From the NCBI GenBank assembly GCA_965216905.1, contig OZ244213.1, forward strand, positions 1,550,001 to 1,614,000: DNA of 64,000 bases, in the 5' to 3' direction. The translations under genes and the position numbers were made by a program. Position 1 is the first letter of the stretch. Each line of letters opens with the position of its first letter. The notes below the pieces were generated by a model. It was not told the origin of the DNA. It ran no database searches and worked only from the letters and a program-made list of their open reading frames with translations. Positions 8,908-17,884 of this stretch are shown piece by piece. The stretch is from G965216905 sp965216905 (GTDB taxonomy: Bacteria; Actinomycetota; Acidimicrobiia; Spongiisociales; ZC4RG35).

Positions 8908-11420
8908 GCCCGTTCGGTGGCGGCACTCGTCCGGCCGTCATCGACGTCTTCGTAGATCGCTCGAACGCGTCGCGCCCACGCCTCCGGTCCGTACTGCTCC
9001 ATCGTGCGATGCTTGGCGAGCTGTCCGCGTCGCATCAGCCCTCCTGGGTTGGAGAAGGCGAACGCGATGGCACGAGCCAGCACCCCGGCGTCGAGGGGGT
9101 CGATGAGGATGCCGAACTCCTCGTCGACGAAGTGGTTGGAGTCGCCGACGTCGGTGGCGATGACACAGAGGCCGGCGGCAAGCCCCTGCCGGATCAATCG
9201 GAGATCGCTCCACTCTGTCGACGCCTCGACGACGAGGTGTGAAACCGCCAGCGCGGTGGCCAGCTCGACGTCGTCGTCCAGGATCACCACCCGGTTGCGC
9301 GACCCCTTGGGGAGAGCCGTCTCGGAAGGTCGGTCCCGTCGGGTCACCAGCAGGGTGGCGTTCGGGTAGCGCCTCGCCACGATGTCGAATGCTGTCATGA
9401 CGGTCTCGGCCGCCTCTGGATCGTCGGGCGTCGACGTGATCAGGATGGGGCTCGAGCTCGCCGGCAGTCTGCGTTGGAGGTCGCGCACCGGGCGTGCCGT
9501 GATGACCTGGTCCTCGACGACGTTCGGGAGGAACTCGGTTGGCACCCGGCCGACGTGGCCGGCGTTTCGATCTCCGTACTCGGTACGGAGAATGCGCTCC
9601 ACGGTGAGCCAGTTCATCACGTCGCCGAGAGCTCGTCGCCTGGTCGCCTCTCCGTCGTCTGTGGTGAGCACCACCGGGATGCCGAGTGCCACGCCCACGA
9701 TGCCGACGATCCCGGAGGCCCGGTCACGGTGGAGGTGGATCACATCGGCGCCGAACGCTCGGACCTGCCGGATCAGCTCGCGCAACCTCCCCCACCGCGA
9801 ACCGTTCACGGCGGCGACCGAACGGCCACCGAGTTGCGTGACGTCGGTGTCGCCGACCGAGAGAAAACGATGCTGCACCGTCGGCGGGTCCCCCGACGTG
9901 GTCTCGAGCAGGGCACGGAGCCGATCAGAATCTTCGCGAGAATCGGAGTTGGCCAACACGTGGAGCACGCGGAGAGGTCGTCGGTGCTGCACGGCCTGGC
10001 GTGGTGCCAAGACCGAGGCAGAGAGGCCCAATCCGATCAGCAGCCAGTACGGGTCCTCATATGCGTCATGGAGGAAGACCGCGGCAACGAGGTAGGCGAG
10101 AAATCCGAGCTGGACGGCGGTGACCAGATCCCGGAGTCGGGTGTCATCGTGGCGGAGCCGCCGGCGTGCTGCCCACAGGGTCGCGATCGCTCCTCCGAGG
10201 GTCAGGAACAGCGCGCTCAGGCCCACCACACCCGTCTCCGCCAGTGTCTCGAGGTAGAGCGAGTGGGCGCTGCGCCCGGTACGGCGGGGATCGAGCCCGA
10301 GGTACGACGAGTAGTCCAGATAGAGCGCTTCGTAGTTGCCGGCACCGACGCCGGTCACCGGTGAGTCGCGCCACATGAGCACGGCAGACGCCATCTCGTT
10401 GATCCGGCCGCGCGCCGAAGGATCCTCGATCACCAAATCCTGACCACGAAAGGTGAGCGCCGAGGCGATGGTCGTCGCGCGGTCCACCACGACCGGAGGG
10501 GCGAACAGCGCCCCGAGTATCGCCGCCACCACCGCCAACGTCAGCCATCGGCCCCGCCACCGCGAGAACAGACTGGCGGAGACGATGACCGCGCCGAGTG
10601 CCAGGAGCCCACCGCGCGAGAGGCTCAACGCCACGGCCGCCACCATCGCCGCCACGCCCACGGCCGCCGCCAGCCGGACAGCGAGACGTCGGGCGTGGAC
10701 GACCACCCATCCGGCGATCGGCAGACCCATCAGAACCATCTGGGAGAGATAGTTGCCGTCGCCGAAGGAGCCTCCGACACGAACGCCTTCCAACCCTGCT
10801 TCTTCGATGTTCGTCACCGCAAAGCCGAAGAAGGTGTTGTCGTACGTGCCGAGAACTCCCTGCATGGCGTTGACGACCCCCAGGAAGATGGAACCGGCCG
10901 CCACTCCGTAGCACAGCACCCGGAAACCCTCCGCAGACCGAACCCACAGCACGAGGACGGCGGCCAGCACGGCGCTTCCCAGGGTGGACAGGACGTTCTC
11001 TCCGGCCAGGTCGGCGTTCACGGCACCGAAGACCGATATCGCAGCCGCCGCCGGGAACAGCGCGATCAGGAACAGCGACCGAGGAAGATCCCGAGCACTG
11101 CCGGCATCCGAGCGGGAGCGTGCCACTCCCCACACCGCCAAGATCGGCATGACGATCTTCATCACCGGCGGAATCCCGTGGGTGTTGGTCGCCACGGAGG
11201 GGGCGTCGGTGACGACGAGAAAGCCGAGTATCGCCGGGATCCATTCCGTGAGCCGTTCTACTCCGATGCGTCTCCAGACGACCCCAGCGCCGGCGATGGC
11301 AACCAACGCGACCACGGCGGGCCAGCCGATGATGGCGGCCAGTCCGGCCGCGACTCCGGCGGCCGTGGTCCACGCCCAGGGCACCTCCATCGGCCTTCCG
11401 AGCCCTCGTACCACGGTCAT
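8883..11420 (-). CDS. O-antigen ligase/polymerase-like protein fused to a GT4-like glycosyltransferase domain
   Basis: 845 residues from ATG 11420, which overlaps the upstream stop (ATGA). Residues 1-~460 form a polytopic membrane region with about ten helices and a Wzy_C signature near residue 350: MWRDSPVTGVGAGNYEAL...HSLYLETLAETGVVGL. From ~480 the chain reads as a GT-B glycosyltransferase (LRVLHVLANSD, FGADVIHLHRD, IATDVGDSNHFVDEEFGILIDPLD). The usual EGLP-type donor motif is replaced by a weak STEWSDLRLIRQGL, so that half may be catalytically weak. Ligases/polymerases act on the outer face and GT4 enzymes in the cytosol, so the fusion must span the membrane. Confidence 0.8.
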   Translation of the reverse strand: MTVVRGLGRPMEVPWAWTTAAGVAAGLAAIIGWPAVVALVAIAGAGVVWRRIGVERLTEWIPAILGFLVVTDAPSVATNTHGIPPVMKIVMPILAVWGVARSRSDAGSARDLPRSLFLIALFPAAAAISVFGAVNADLAGENVLSTLGSAVLAAVLVLWVRSAEGFRVLCYGVAAGSIFLGVVNAMQGVLGTYDNTFFGFAVTNIEEAGLEGVRVGGSFGDGNYLSQMVLMGLPIAGWVVVHARRLAVRLAAAVGVAAMVAAVALSLSRGGLLALGAVIVSASLFSRWRGRWLTLAVVAAILGALFAPPVVVDRATTIASALTFRGQDLVIEDPSARGRINEMASAVLMWRDSPVTGVGAGNYEALYLDYSSYLGLDPRRTGRSAHSLYLETLAETGVVGLSALFLTLGGAIATLWAARRRLRHDDTRLRDLVTAVQLGFLAYLVAAVFLHDAYEDPYWLLIGLGLSASVLAPRQAVQHRRPLRVLHVLANSDSREDSDRLRALLETTSGDPPTVQHRFLSVGDTDVTQLGGRSVAAVNGSRWGRLRELIRQVRAFGADVIHLHRDRASGIVGIVGVALGIPVVLTTDDGEATRRRALGDVMNWLTVERILRTEYGDRNAGHVGRVPTEFLPNVVEDQVITARPVRDLQRRLPASSSPILITSTPDDPEAAETVMTAFDIVARRYPNATLLVTRRDRPSETALPKGSRNRVVILDDDVELATALAVSHLVVEASTEWSDLRLIRQGLAAGLCVIATDVGDSNHFVDEEFGILIDPLDAGVLARAIAFAFSNPGGLMRRGQLAKHRTMEQYGPEAWARRVRAIYEDVDDGRTSAATERAHLLARFR

Positions 11421-12061
11421 GGCGATCGCCTGGCCAGAAGCCGGAGGTTGATGAGCGCCAGGGCGGCGACCGAACCGATCACCGCACCGGCGAGGCTCCA
11501 CAACCAGGGTTGGGGAAGGATCGGGGCGTCGGGGATCGGGGCGGGCTCGAGCGTAACCACCCGATATGCGGGCAGGAGATCGGCGGCCCCGTTCACCACC
11601 AAGCGGGCGGTGGCATTGGCGAGCTGTGAGGCCACCTCTGCAGAGGGACCGACGACGCTCACCCACACGAGGTTCGCGTCCTCGTCGATCACCCCGAACG
11701 TCTCGAACTCGGAAGTGGCGGCGTCGATGCCCAATGCCGCCTCGCGTCGGACCGAAGAGCTCTCGGCCAGTTCCGCCACCGAATTGAGGACCAGTCGATT
11801 TCCGCTGTCGAGGATCCGGAGCGCCAAGATCATTGCATCGTCGTCGGATTCGCCCGGAGCCACCTGCAGGAACGAGACGGCCTCGAAAGTCGGACGCTCG
11901 ATGGCGGCCGCAGTGAAGCCGGCGAGCATTCCGAGAACCGGCAGCGCCATGAGGACGAGACGGTGCCGGAACATGACCCCGACGAGCGTTGCGGCCCTCG
12001 GCGGCTCGGCCGCCTGTCCGGCGCCGGTGCGGTCAGCCTCGCTGATGGAGGAGGTAGGCAA
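11417..12061 (-). CDS. Wzz-like chain-length determinant (polysaccharide co-polymerase), second copy
   Basis: About 214 residues with the two-helix layout of Wzz/PCP proteins: TM1 near residue 33 (RLVLMALPVLGMLAGFTAA), an extracytoplasmic middle, and TM2 near 190 (PWLWSLAGAVIGSVAALALINL). I chose TTG 12061 because AGGAG lies 6 bases upstream; ATG 11974 is the alternative. It overlaps the preceding Wzz-like gene by 29 bp and is followed by the ligase fusion with an ATGA overlap. No Walker kinase domain is attached. Such proteins set the polymer length made by Wzy. Confidence 0.72.
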   Translation of the reverse strand: MPTSSISEADRTGAGQAAEPPRAATLVGVMFRHRLVLMALPVLGMLAGFTAAAIERPTFEAVSFLQVAPGESDDDAMILALRILDSGNRLVLNSVAELAESSSVRREAALGIDAATSEFETFGVIDEDANLVWVSVVGPSAEVASQLANATARLVVNGAADLLPAYRVVTLEPAPIPDAPILPQPWLWSLAGAVIGSVAALALINLRLLARRSP

Positions 12062-12689
12062 TGCCGACTCCTGCGAGCAGACCGAGCACCAAACCGACCG
12101 TTGCATCTCGAGCGGGCACCGGACTCGCCGGTCCCGTCGGCAGCGGCGGAGGTTCGAGCAACTCGAACGAGTACAACGGGTACAAGGACTCCACCTTTTC
12201 GGTGGCCTGGTTTCCGATCTTGACCGCCAGGTTCGTGACCGTCTCGGCGTCCGGCCCGGACACGCTGAGGCGGACGATGATGGCACTGGGCAGGACTCCG
12301 GCCTCGACTTCGAGCTGTTCGGCGATCCCCGGCTCCAGGCCGAGTTCGGCAATGCCCTCCTCGACGATGGGCTGGCTTTCGAAGATGTCGGCCGCGGTCT
12401 CCAGGAAGGCGCGGTTCCGGCTGTCCAATGTGTCGATGGCGTTGAGGACGTCGTTCGGATCGGCCACCGTGGACGCGGGAGAGACGGTGTAGTCGGCCGA
12501 TGCCTGATACACCCGAGGGCTGAGGATCGATCCGACGAGGGCCACGAGCCCCCCGACGATGGCGGTGACCACCACCACCCGCCACCCGTCGATCAGGAAC
12601 GCGGCCGGGTTCGGAGTCGAGCGGGCGCTCGCCTCCGACTCGACCAAGACCGCCTCCAGGTGGTCCGGTTTCGACTCTGGTGTGGTCAC
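12033..12689 (-). CDS. Wzz-like chain-length determinant (polysaccharide co-polymerase), first copy
   Basis: 218 residues from GTG 12689. TM1 is at ~36-58 (WRVVVVTAIVGGLVALVGSILSP) with the usual RVYQASADYTVSP start of the periplasmic part; TM2 is at ~195-213 (ATVGLVLGLLAGVGIAYLL), preceded by a proline-rich PPPLPTGPASPVPA stretch. This is the standard Wzz topology. It lacks the cytosolic tyrosine-kinase domain of many Gram-positive systems, and no separate kinase gene is visible nearby. The two tandem, diverged copies may form a hetero-oligomer (inference). Confidence 0.78.
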   Translation of the reverse strand: MTTPESKPDHLEAVLVESEASARSTPNPAAFLIDGWRVVVVTAIVGGLVALVGSILSPRVYQASADYTVSPASTVADPNDVLNAIDTLDSRNRAFLETAADIFESQPIVEEGIAELGLEPGIAEQLEVEAGVLPSAIIVRLSVSGPDAETVTNLAVKIGNQATEKVESLYPLYSFELLEPPPLPTGPASPVPARDATVGLVLGLLAGVGIAYLLHQRG

Positions 12690-12815
12690 GACGGTCTCAT
12701 TTCGGTGGGGGCACGTCCTTCGCCGACGATCGCGTCATGTTCTTCGACGGACCGTGCGGGCGTGGGTCGGCCCAGCGGTTGCGGTGCTGCGTTCAAGATC
12801 GGCTCCATCGCCCCT

Positions 12816-12890
12816 GGGCTTCAGAGATTTGGGCTTCAGAGATTTGGGCTTCACAGGTTTGGGCTTCACAGATTTGGCGCTTCACAGGTT
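12816..12890. repeat. 15-bp imperfect tandem repeat, about five units
   Basis: Units of gggcttcagagattt: two identical copies at 12816 and 12831, then gggcttcacaggttt (12846), gggcttcacagattt (12861) and a 16-base variant at 12876; a further partial unit lies at 12908. It fills the 240-bp gap between the GT4-GT4 gene (stop at 12930) and the first Wzz-like gene (start 12689). No coding role on either strand is evident. Confidence 0.85.
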
Positions 12891-12929
12891 TGGTCGCTCT
12901 CCATTGCGGCGCTTCACAGATCCTGGCGG

Positions 12930-15194
12930 TCATCGCCGTGCCAGCCGTTCGAGGAGGTCCACCCAGCCGTCGACCATCGATTCCATGCTGAACGCGGTCT
13001 CCACTCGCTGGCGAGCGCCCCGGGCGAGTTTGGCACGGAGGCGGGGGTCGACGGCCACCCGTTCGATCGCCGCGGCGAGGGCGGCGGGATCGTCGGCCGG
13101 GACGAGGAGACCCGACACCTCATCTTCGATGGCCTCGACGTTTCCGTCGACAGCGGTCGCGATCGAAGCCACCCCGACCGCCATCGCCTCGAGCAGCGAT
13201 TGCGGAAGTCCCTCCCAGCGGGAGCTGAGGACGGACACGTCCAGTGCTGCGTAGAAGCCGAACACGTCCTCCTGCCATGGCAGGACCCGGAACCGTTCGC
13301 CGAGACCCGAAGCCCGGACGCCGGCGTCGACGAGGTCACGCTGTGGACCATCGCCGGCCATCACGAACACGACATTCTCGAGATGTCCCAACTTGGCGGC
13401 CGCTTCGACGAAGACCTCGGGTGCTTTCTGGGTGACGAATCGCGCCGCCCACCCCACCAGGACGTCCTCCTCGGATACGCCCAGCCGCTGCCGTGAGGCG
13501 TCCCGGTCTGCTCCCGACAGCTGGGCGAGATCGACGCCGGTATGAATGGCGGTCACGCGGTCGGGTGGAGCGATGCCATGATCGATGACGTCGCGACGAG
13601 TCGATCGGGCGACCGTGACGATCTCGCCACCGAGTCGATGACCGATACGCTCCAAGACCCGATACACCGCCGCCTTCCGGCCTTGGGTTCGCTCGACGAA
13701 CGACAGGGAGGCCAGTCCATAGACCGCGGGCGTACCGGTGGTCTTCCCGACGAGCCGAACCAGGAAGCCAGACTTGGAGCCATGCCCGATCAACACGTCG
13801 TACCCGTTGGCCACCACATGGCGATGGAGGCGCCGGGCGAGTCGGGCGTCTCCCCGCGGGTCGATTCGATACCGCGACATCGGCATCGCCACGGCCGGAA
13901 TCCCCATCTCGGTGAGTTCTGCCGCATAGGCGGGCCCGTTCTCCGATAGGCAGGCGACCTCGACGTCCAGGCCACGTGACGCCAGTCGGGCGACGAGTCG
14001 GGTGTTGTAGAAGGCCAAACCTCCGGTGGACTTGGTCACCGAGAGGACCTTGATTGCGGCTCGCCCCGCCCCGGCCACCTCGTCGTAGAGACGGTCCAGA
14101 CGGGCGGCATTGGTTGCCAGGGTGTAGTCCTGCTCCACCTTCTTCCTCGCCGCCCTTCCCAGTTCGTCTCGCAGCGCCTGATCGTCGGCGAGGCGTTCGA
14201 GCGCCTTCACGAAACTGGCAACGTCACCTTCGGCCAGGAGACCGTCGACCTGGTGGTCGATCACGTCGGGGATTCCTCCCACCGGTGTGGCGACGACCGC
14301 CAGTCCGCTCGCCATGCCCTCGAGCAGCGCCACCGGCAGCCCCTCCCACTCGGATGGAAACGCCAGCACGTCGAATCCGCGCATGGCAGCCGGCATGTCA
14401 TCGGTCGTGCCTGCGAGCGTCACGACGCCCGACAGTCCGCGTTCGCGAATCTCGTCTCTGAGCCGCGGCTCGAGCGGTCCGGTGCCGTAGATGACGACCC
14501 GGAGGTGGGGGTGGGTGTCTCGCATCCGGGCTGCGGCTTCGATCAGCGTCGAGTGCCCCTTCTCGGGTACCAGCCGACCGACCGCTCCCACGATCAGCGG
14601 TGCCGTCGAATCCGACTTCGGCTCGACCGGCCCGAATCGGTTGACATCGATTCCATTGGGAATCGTGACCAGCCGGTCGGGATCACAGCCCCCCCAGGTG
14701 CGAGTGAACCGCTCCACCTCTTTGCTGACCGCCACGAAGCGATGGGCGCCGGCGGTGGCAGCTCGCATGACTCGCGACCACACGGGCGAGCGTCGCCATT
14801 GGTCGACGTTGTGCACCGTGGAGATGCGCACGGGAACCCGGTCGGCTCGTGCCACCAGGTGGCCGAGGGCGTCGGACTTGGCGAGGTGGGTGTGGACCAC
14901 CATCGGCTGGAAGGCACGGATCAAACGCCACAGCCGCCAGGCAGCTCGCGGGTCTCGGAGTTTGTGTTTCGACAGTCGAACCGGTGAGACTCCGAGACGC
15001 TCCAGGTCCTGGCGAAGTGGGCCCTCGGTGAAATAGGCGACTGCAACGTCGGCCCCGGATGCGATGGATCGCGCGGCCAGGTCCACGAGGAGCTTCTCGG
15101 CACCGCCGATGGAGAGGCTGTCGATTATGTGCAGGATCCGTCGCCGATCACTGGCGACGCGCCTCGCACGGGATAGGTGTTGTGAGAAGAACAT
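12930..15194 (-). CDS. Two-domain GT4-GT4 glycosyltransferase fusion
   Basis: 754 residues from ATG 15194 with no internal stop. Residues ~20-375 are one full GT4 enzyme (ILHIIDSLSIGGAEKLL, IPNGIDVNRFG, GRLVPEKGH, SEWEGLPVALLEGMASG). Residues ~380-752 are a second (KVLSVTKSTGGLAFYNTRLV, HTGVDLAQL, SRWEGLPQSLLEAMAVG). Both keep the E-x7-E donor region, so both may be active, adding two sugars in succession. The linker (DEVAGAGRAAIK) is short. The reading frame stays open far upstream, but that part overlaps the SGNH and MBOAT genes antisense to their codon pattern and is not real coding. Confidence 0.85.
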   Translation of the reverse strand: MFFSQHLSRARRVASDRRRILHIIDSLSIGGAEKLLVDLAARSIASGADVAVAYFTEGPLRQDLERLGVSPVRLSKHKLRDPRAAWRLWRLIRAFQPMVVHTHLAKSDALGHLVARADRVPVRISTVHNVDQWRRSPVWSRVMRAATAGAHRFVAVSKEVERFTRTWGGCDPDRLVTIPNGIDVNRFGPVEPKSDSTAPLIVGAVGRLVPEKGHSTLIEAAARMRDTHPHLRVVIYGTGPLEPRLRDEIRERGLSGVVTLAGTTDDMPAAMRGFDVLAFPSEWEGLPVALLEGMASGLAVVATPVGGIPDVIDHQVDGLLAEGDVASFVKALERLADDQALRDELGRAARKKVEQDYTLATNAARLDRLYDEVAGAGRAAIKVLSVTKSTGGLAFYNTRLVARLASRGLDVEVACLSENGPAYAAELTEMGIPAVAMPMSRYRIDPRGDARLARRLHRHVVANGYDVLIGHGSKSGFLVRLVGKTTGTPAVYGLASLSFVERTQGRKAAVYRVLERIGHRLGGEIVTVARSTRRDVIDHGIAPPDRVTAIHTGVDLAQLSGADRDASRQRLGVSEEDVLVGWAARFVTQKAPEVFVEAAAKLGHLENVVFVMAGDGPQRDLVDAGVRASGLGERFRVLPWQEDVFGFYAALDVSVLSSRWEGLPQSLLEAMAVGVASIATAVDGNVEAIEDEVSGLLVPADDPAALAAAIERVAVDPRLRAKLARGARQRVETAFSMESMVDGWVDLLERLARR

Positions 15195-15223
15195 CGAGTC
15201 GCGATTCCTGCCGGCCGGAGAGA

Positions 15224-15256
15224 TTCCACCCGATCTCAGGCACCGATCGGGTGGAA
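15224..15256 (-). promoter_or_regulatory. Perfect 12-bp inverted repeat in the leader of the GT4-GT4 gene
   Basis: TTCCACCCGATC at 15224-15235 and its exact complement at 15245-15256 flank a 9-base loop. It lies about 30 bp before the GT4-GT4 start, in the 104-bp gap after the SGNH gene. No U-tract follows on the minus strand, so a simple terminator is unlikely; an attenuator, processing site or operator are options. Confidence 0.5.
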
Positions 15257-15298
15257 AACACCATATTCCGGGGGACCGAGAAGTCCATCGCTCCGGTC

Positions 15299-16324
15299 TC
15301 AACCCTCGGCGATCTCCCAATTGGTGGCGATGGTGTCCCACACAGCCGAGGCCAGTCGGATCCCCCCGTCGGTCGTCAGGTGGACGCCGTCGTTGAGCCG
15401 CATGTCGACGACATCTCCATCCGCATCGGGGAGATACTCGGCGTACCCACCGTCGGGACCCTGGAACAACGGCCACGAATCGAAGTAGGTCACACCTTCG
15501 ATCGAGGCGGCTTCGGTTCGGAACACCTCGTTCAGGATCTCGACCCGAGCGCGAAAGTCCTCGGAGCTGACGATGGGCATGCCGACCCAATAGAGGTCGC
15601 GGCCCTCCGATGCGATCTGGCGCATGAGACCGCCGACCCGCTTCTGGTACTCCGCGATCCAGGCCTCGGTGCCGAAGTCTTCCCACCGACCACCGATCCG
15701 TATGGACTGGGCGTCGTTTCCGCCGAACAACAGGACGACGACATCGGGATCCTGGGCGGCGGTCACCTCTTCCATTCGCATGGGCCAGTCGACGAAGTCC
15801 GGACGGGTGATGCCCGACTCGAACTCGTAGATCACCTCGGTCGTCGTGGCCAACCCGGATGCCTCGGCTCGATTGGCCAGCATGGGACCGAACTGCCCGA
15901 CCATCGAGTCCCCTCCGATGAACAGCCGGAGCGGATCGGCCGACGACACCGGTCGGCGCCGCTCCGGCACCGTGGTCGAGGTGGTGGTGGCCATGGTCGT
16001 CGTGGTGGTGCTGGTCGGTTCCGGAGCGGCGAACGGGCTGCTGGGTGGGCGGCCGAGGGCGGCATCGATGGCCAGACGAGGCCGATCCAATCGCGTCGCG
16101 TGGCTGAAACTCGCGACCGGTTCCATGAACGCCACCGCCGCCGTGCGCAACCAGCCGGCCGGCTGGCGCCGAGCGGTGGAGAGGATGTCGCCGGCGTTGA
16201 AGAGCAGGCCGCCGAGCAGTGCGAGCAACACCGCTCCGATCACCCGTCCCGCGGCCATCGGGCGATGCCGATCCGGCGCCGATTCGGCGGCTGGTTGCTT
16301 GGTCGGTGGGGCAGGACGTGTCAT
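15299..16324 (-). CDS. SGNH/GDSL-type hydrolase (DUF459-like), membrane-anchored
   Basis: 341 residues. An N-terminal membrane anchor (residues ~26-45, GRVIGAVLLALLGGLLFNAG) is followed by a Thr/Ser-rich linker (residues ~104-118) and an extracellular SGNH domain. The blocks are visible: GGDSMVGQFG (Ser, ~136), GGND (~200) and DGVHLT with the catalytic Asp/His (~313). The family removes or transfers acyl groups on carbohydrates. It starts 3 bp after the MBOAT gene, so the pair very likely works together in O-acetylation of the polysaccharide, as in other MBOAT/SGNH systems. Confidence 0.8.
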   Translation of the reverse strand: MTRPAPPTKQPAAESAPDRHRPMAAGRVIGAVLLALLGGLLFNAGDILSTARRQPAGWLRTAAVAFMEPVASFSHATRLDRPRLAIDAALGRPPSSPFAAPEPTSTTTTTMATTTSTTVPERRRPVSSADPLRLFIGGDSMVGQFGPMLANRAEASGLATTTEVIYEFESGITRPDFVDWPMRMEEVTAAQDPDVVVLLFGGNDAQSIRIGGRWEDFGTEAWIAEYQKRVGGLMRQIASEGRDLYWVGMPIVSSEDFRARVEILNEVFRTEAASIEGVTYFDSWPLFQGPDGGYAEYLPDADGDVVDMRLNDGVHLTTDGGIRLASAVWDTIATNWEIAEG

Positions 16325-16327
16325 GTG

Positions 16328-17737
16328 TCAGAACTGGAAGTAGATGAACGGTGCAACGCCTTGCGGCCCGAGGCCGTCGAGGACGAGGAGGAAGATCGCC
16401 AGCGTGGCCCCCATCGCCACGGGCCGGAGGCGCGAGAACGCCACGCGAGCCGGCCGGCGCATCGCCTGGGGCACGTACTGGACGGCGATACCGCCGGCGA
16501 TCAGCCCGACCACGAGGGGCGTGACGGCCGGCGCCGGGCCGAAGTCCGTGAGCCGGCCGAGCACGGTCATGGCGGTCCCGAACGACTCGGCACGGAAGAA
16601 CACCCACCCGAGGCACACCAGGTGGAAGGTGATGATCCGCCGGGCGGCTCGCTGGGCAGCGGTGTCGAGCGCCGGCTCGTTGCCCCGCTCGGTCCGCCAC
16701 CGTTCGAGTGCCAGACCGCCACCGTGAAGCGTGCCCCAGATCACAAACGTCCATGCCGCTCCATGCCACAACCCGCCGAGGACCATGGTCAGCATCAGGT
16801 TTCGATAGGTGGCCGAGCGTCCGTTTCGGTTGCCACCGAGCGGGATGTAGAGATAGTCGCGCAACCAGCGGGAGAGCGTCATGTGCCACCGCCTCCAGAA
16901 GTCTTGGAGTGACACTGCGGCGTATGGAGCGTTGAAGTTTTGGGGAAACCGGAAACCCATGAGCAACGCCACCCCGATGGCGATGTCGGTGTATCCGGAG
17001 AAGTCGGCGTAGATCTGCACCGCGTAGCCGTAGATCGCCATCAGCACCTCCAACGCAGTGAAGTTCTGCGGTGCCGCGAACACGGGATCGACGATGGCGC
17101 CGGCCAGCGTGTTGGCGACGACCACCTTCTTGAACAACCCGCCGGTGATGAGTCCGAGCGCCGGAGCCGCCTGCACGCGGCGGGGGTCCTTCGGAGTTCG
17201 CACCTGGGGCAGGAACTCGGAACTCCGAACGATCGGTCCGGCGACGAGTTGGGGGAAGAACGCCAGGTAGACCGCGAAGTCGAGCGGAGCCACCGGCTCC
17301 GTCTCCCGTCGGTAGACGTCGATGACATGGGACATCGCCTGGAACGTGAAGAAGGAGATCCCCACCGGAAGCGTGATCCGCAGCAGTGGCAGCGGGAGGT
17401 CCACGCCGATCGAGCTGAAGAGGTTGATCAGGGAGCTGGCGAAGAAGCCGTAGTACTTGAACCAGCCGAGCACACCCAGGTTGGCGGCGATGGTCGCAGC
17501 CAGCGTCCGCTTGCGAATGCGATCGTCGGAGGCGGCGGCGATGCGCTCGGACGCCCATTGGTTGACGACGGTCGAGCCGGCGAGGAGTCCGAGAAACCTC
17601 CAGTCCCAGGCTCCGTAGAACACGTAGCTGGCCGACAGCATGAACAGCTTCCACAGCCGGCGATGTGGCAGGAGCAACCAGTTGGCGGTCAACACGATCA
17701 CAAAGAAGACCGCAAACTGGATGGTGGGGAAGAGCAT
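16328..17737 (-). CDS. MBOAT family O-acyltransferase (AlgI-like)
   Basis: 469 residues, highly hydrophobic, about 11-12 helices. The AlgI-family features are present: YVFYGAWDWRF near the N-terminus, FFPQLVAGPIVR, a QDFWRRWHMTLSRWLRDY block, and the catalytic His region GGLWHGAAW near residue 320. The family moves acetyl groups across the membrane onto extracellular polysaccharides. It lies 3 bp upstream of the SGNH hydrolase gene. The start at 17737 is followed directly by a hydrophobic segment (FAVFFVIVLTANWLLLP). Confidence 0.88.
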   Translation of the reverse strand: MLFPTIQFAVFFVIVLTANWLLLPHRRLWKLFMLSASYVFYGAWDWRFLGLLAGSTVVNQWASERIAAASDDRIRKRTLAATIAANLGVLGWFKYYGFFASSLINLFSSIGVDLPLPLLRITLPVGISFFTFQAMSHVIDVYRRETEPVAPLDFAVYLAFFPQLVAGPIVRSSEFLPQVRTPKDPRRVQAAPALGLITGGLFKKVVVANTLAGAIVDPVFAAPQNFTALEVLMAIYGYAVQIYADFSGYTDIAIGVALLMGFRFPQNFNAPYAAVSLQDFWRRWHMTLSRWLRDYLYIPLGGNRNGRSATYRNLMLTMVLGGLWHGAAWTFVIWGTLHGGGLALERWRTERGNEPALDTAAQRAARRIITFHLVCLGWVFFRAESFGTAMTVLGRLTDFGPAPAVTPLVVGLIAGGIAVQYVPQAMRRPARVAFSRLRPVAMGATLAIFLLVLDGLGPQGVAPFIYFQF

Positions 17738-17884
17738 GCGATCGCGGAGGCTACCGAAGCTCGCCGGATGCGCCTATGACCGACGAATCGCAGAGGAAGG
17801 TGCCCGTCTCTCCGGCCCCCGGTCGGGTACGGTTTGGACCACTCTCATGCCAGTTCTGCCCGCACGTCGTCCCTGGTCGCCGCG

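Noticed and set aside
12816..12923. Possible CRISPR array
   Set aside because: Units are 15-16 bp and contiguous with no unique spacers, and no cas genes are present.
10695..12929. A tyrosine kinase (BY-kinase) partner of the Wzz-like genes
   Set aside because: No Walker A/A' motifs or Tyr-rich tail are visible in this region on either strand.
10695..13496. Long plus-strand open frame of ~930 codons
   Set aside because: It lies antisense to the ligase, Wzz-like and GT4 genes and has a low-complexity Arg/Asp/Gly composition. It is a shadow of the minus-strand genes.
15195..17654. Upstream in-frame continuation of the GT4-GT4 reading frame (total ~1570 codons)
   Set aside because: It overlaps the SGNH and MBOAT genes on the same strand in another frame, and is Arg/Pro-rich with no domain. 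It is a GC-rich shadow.
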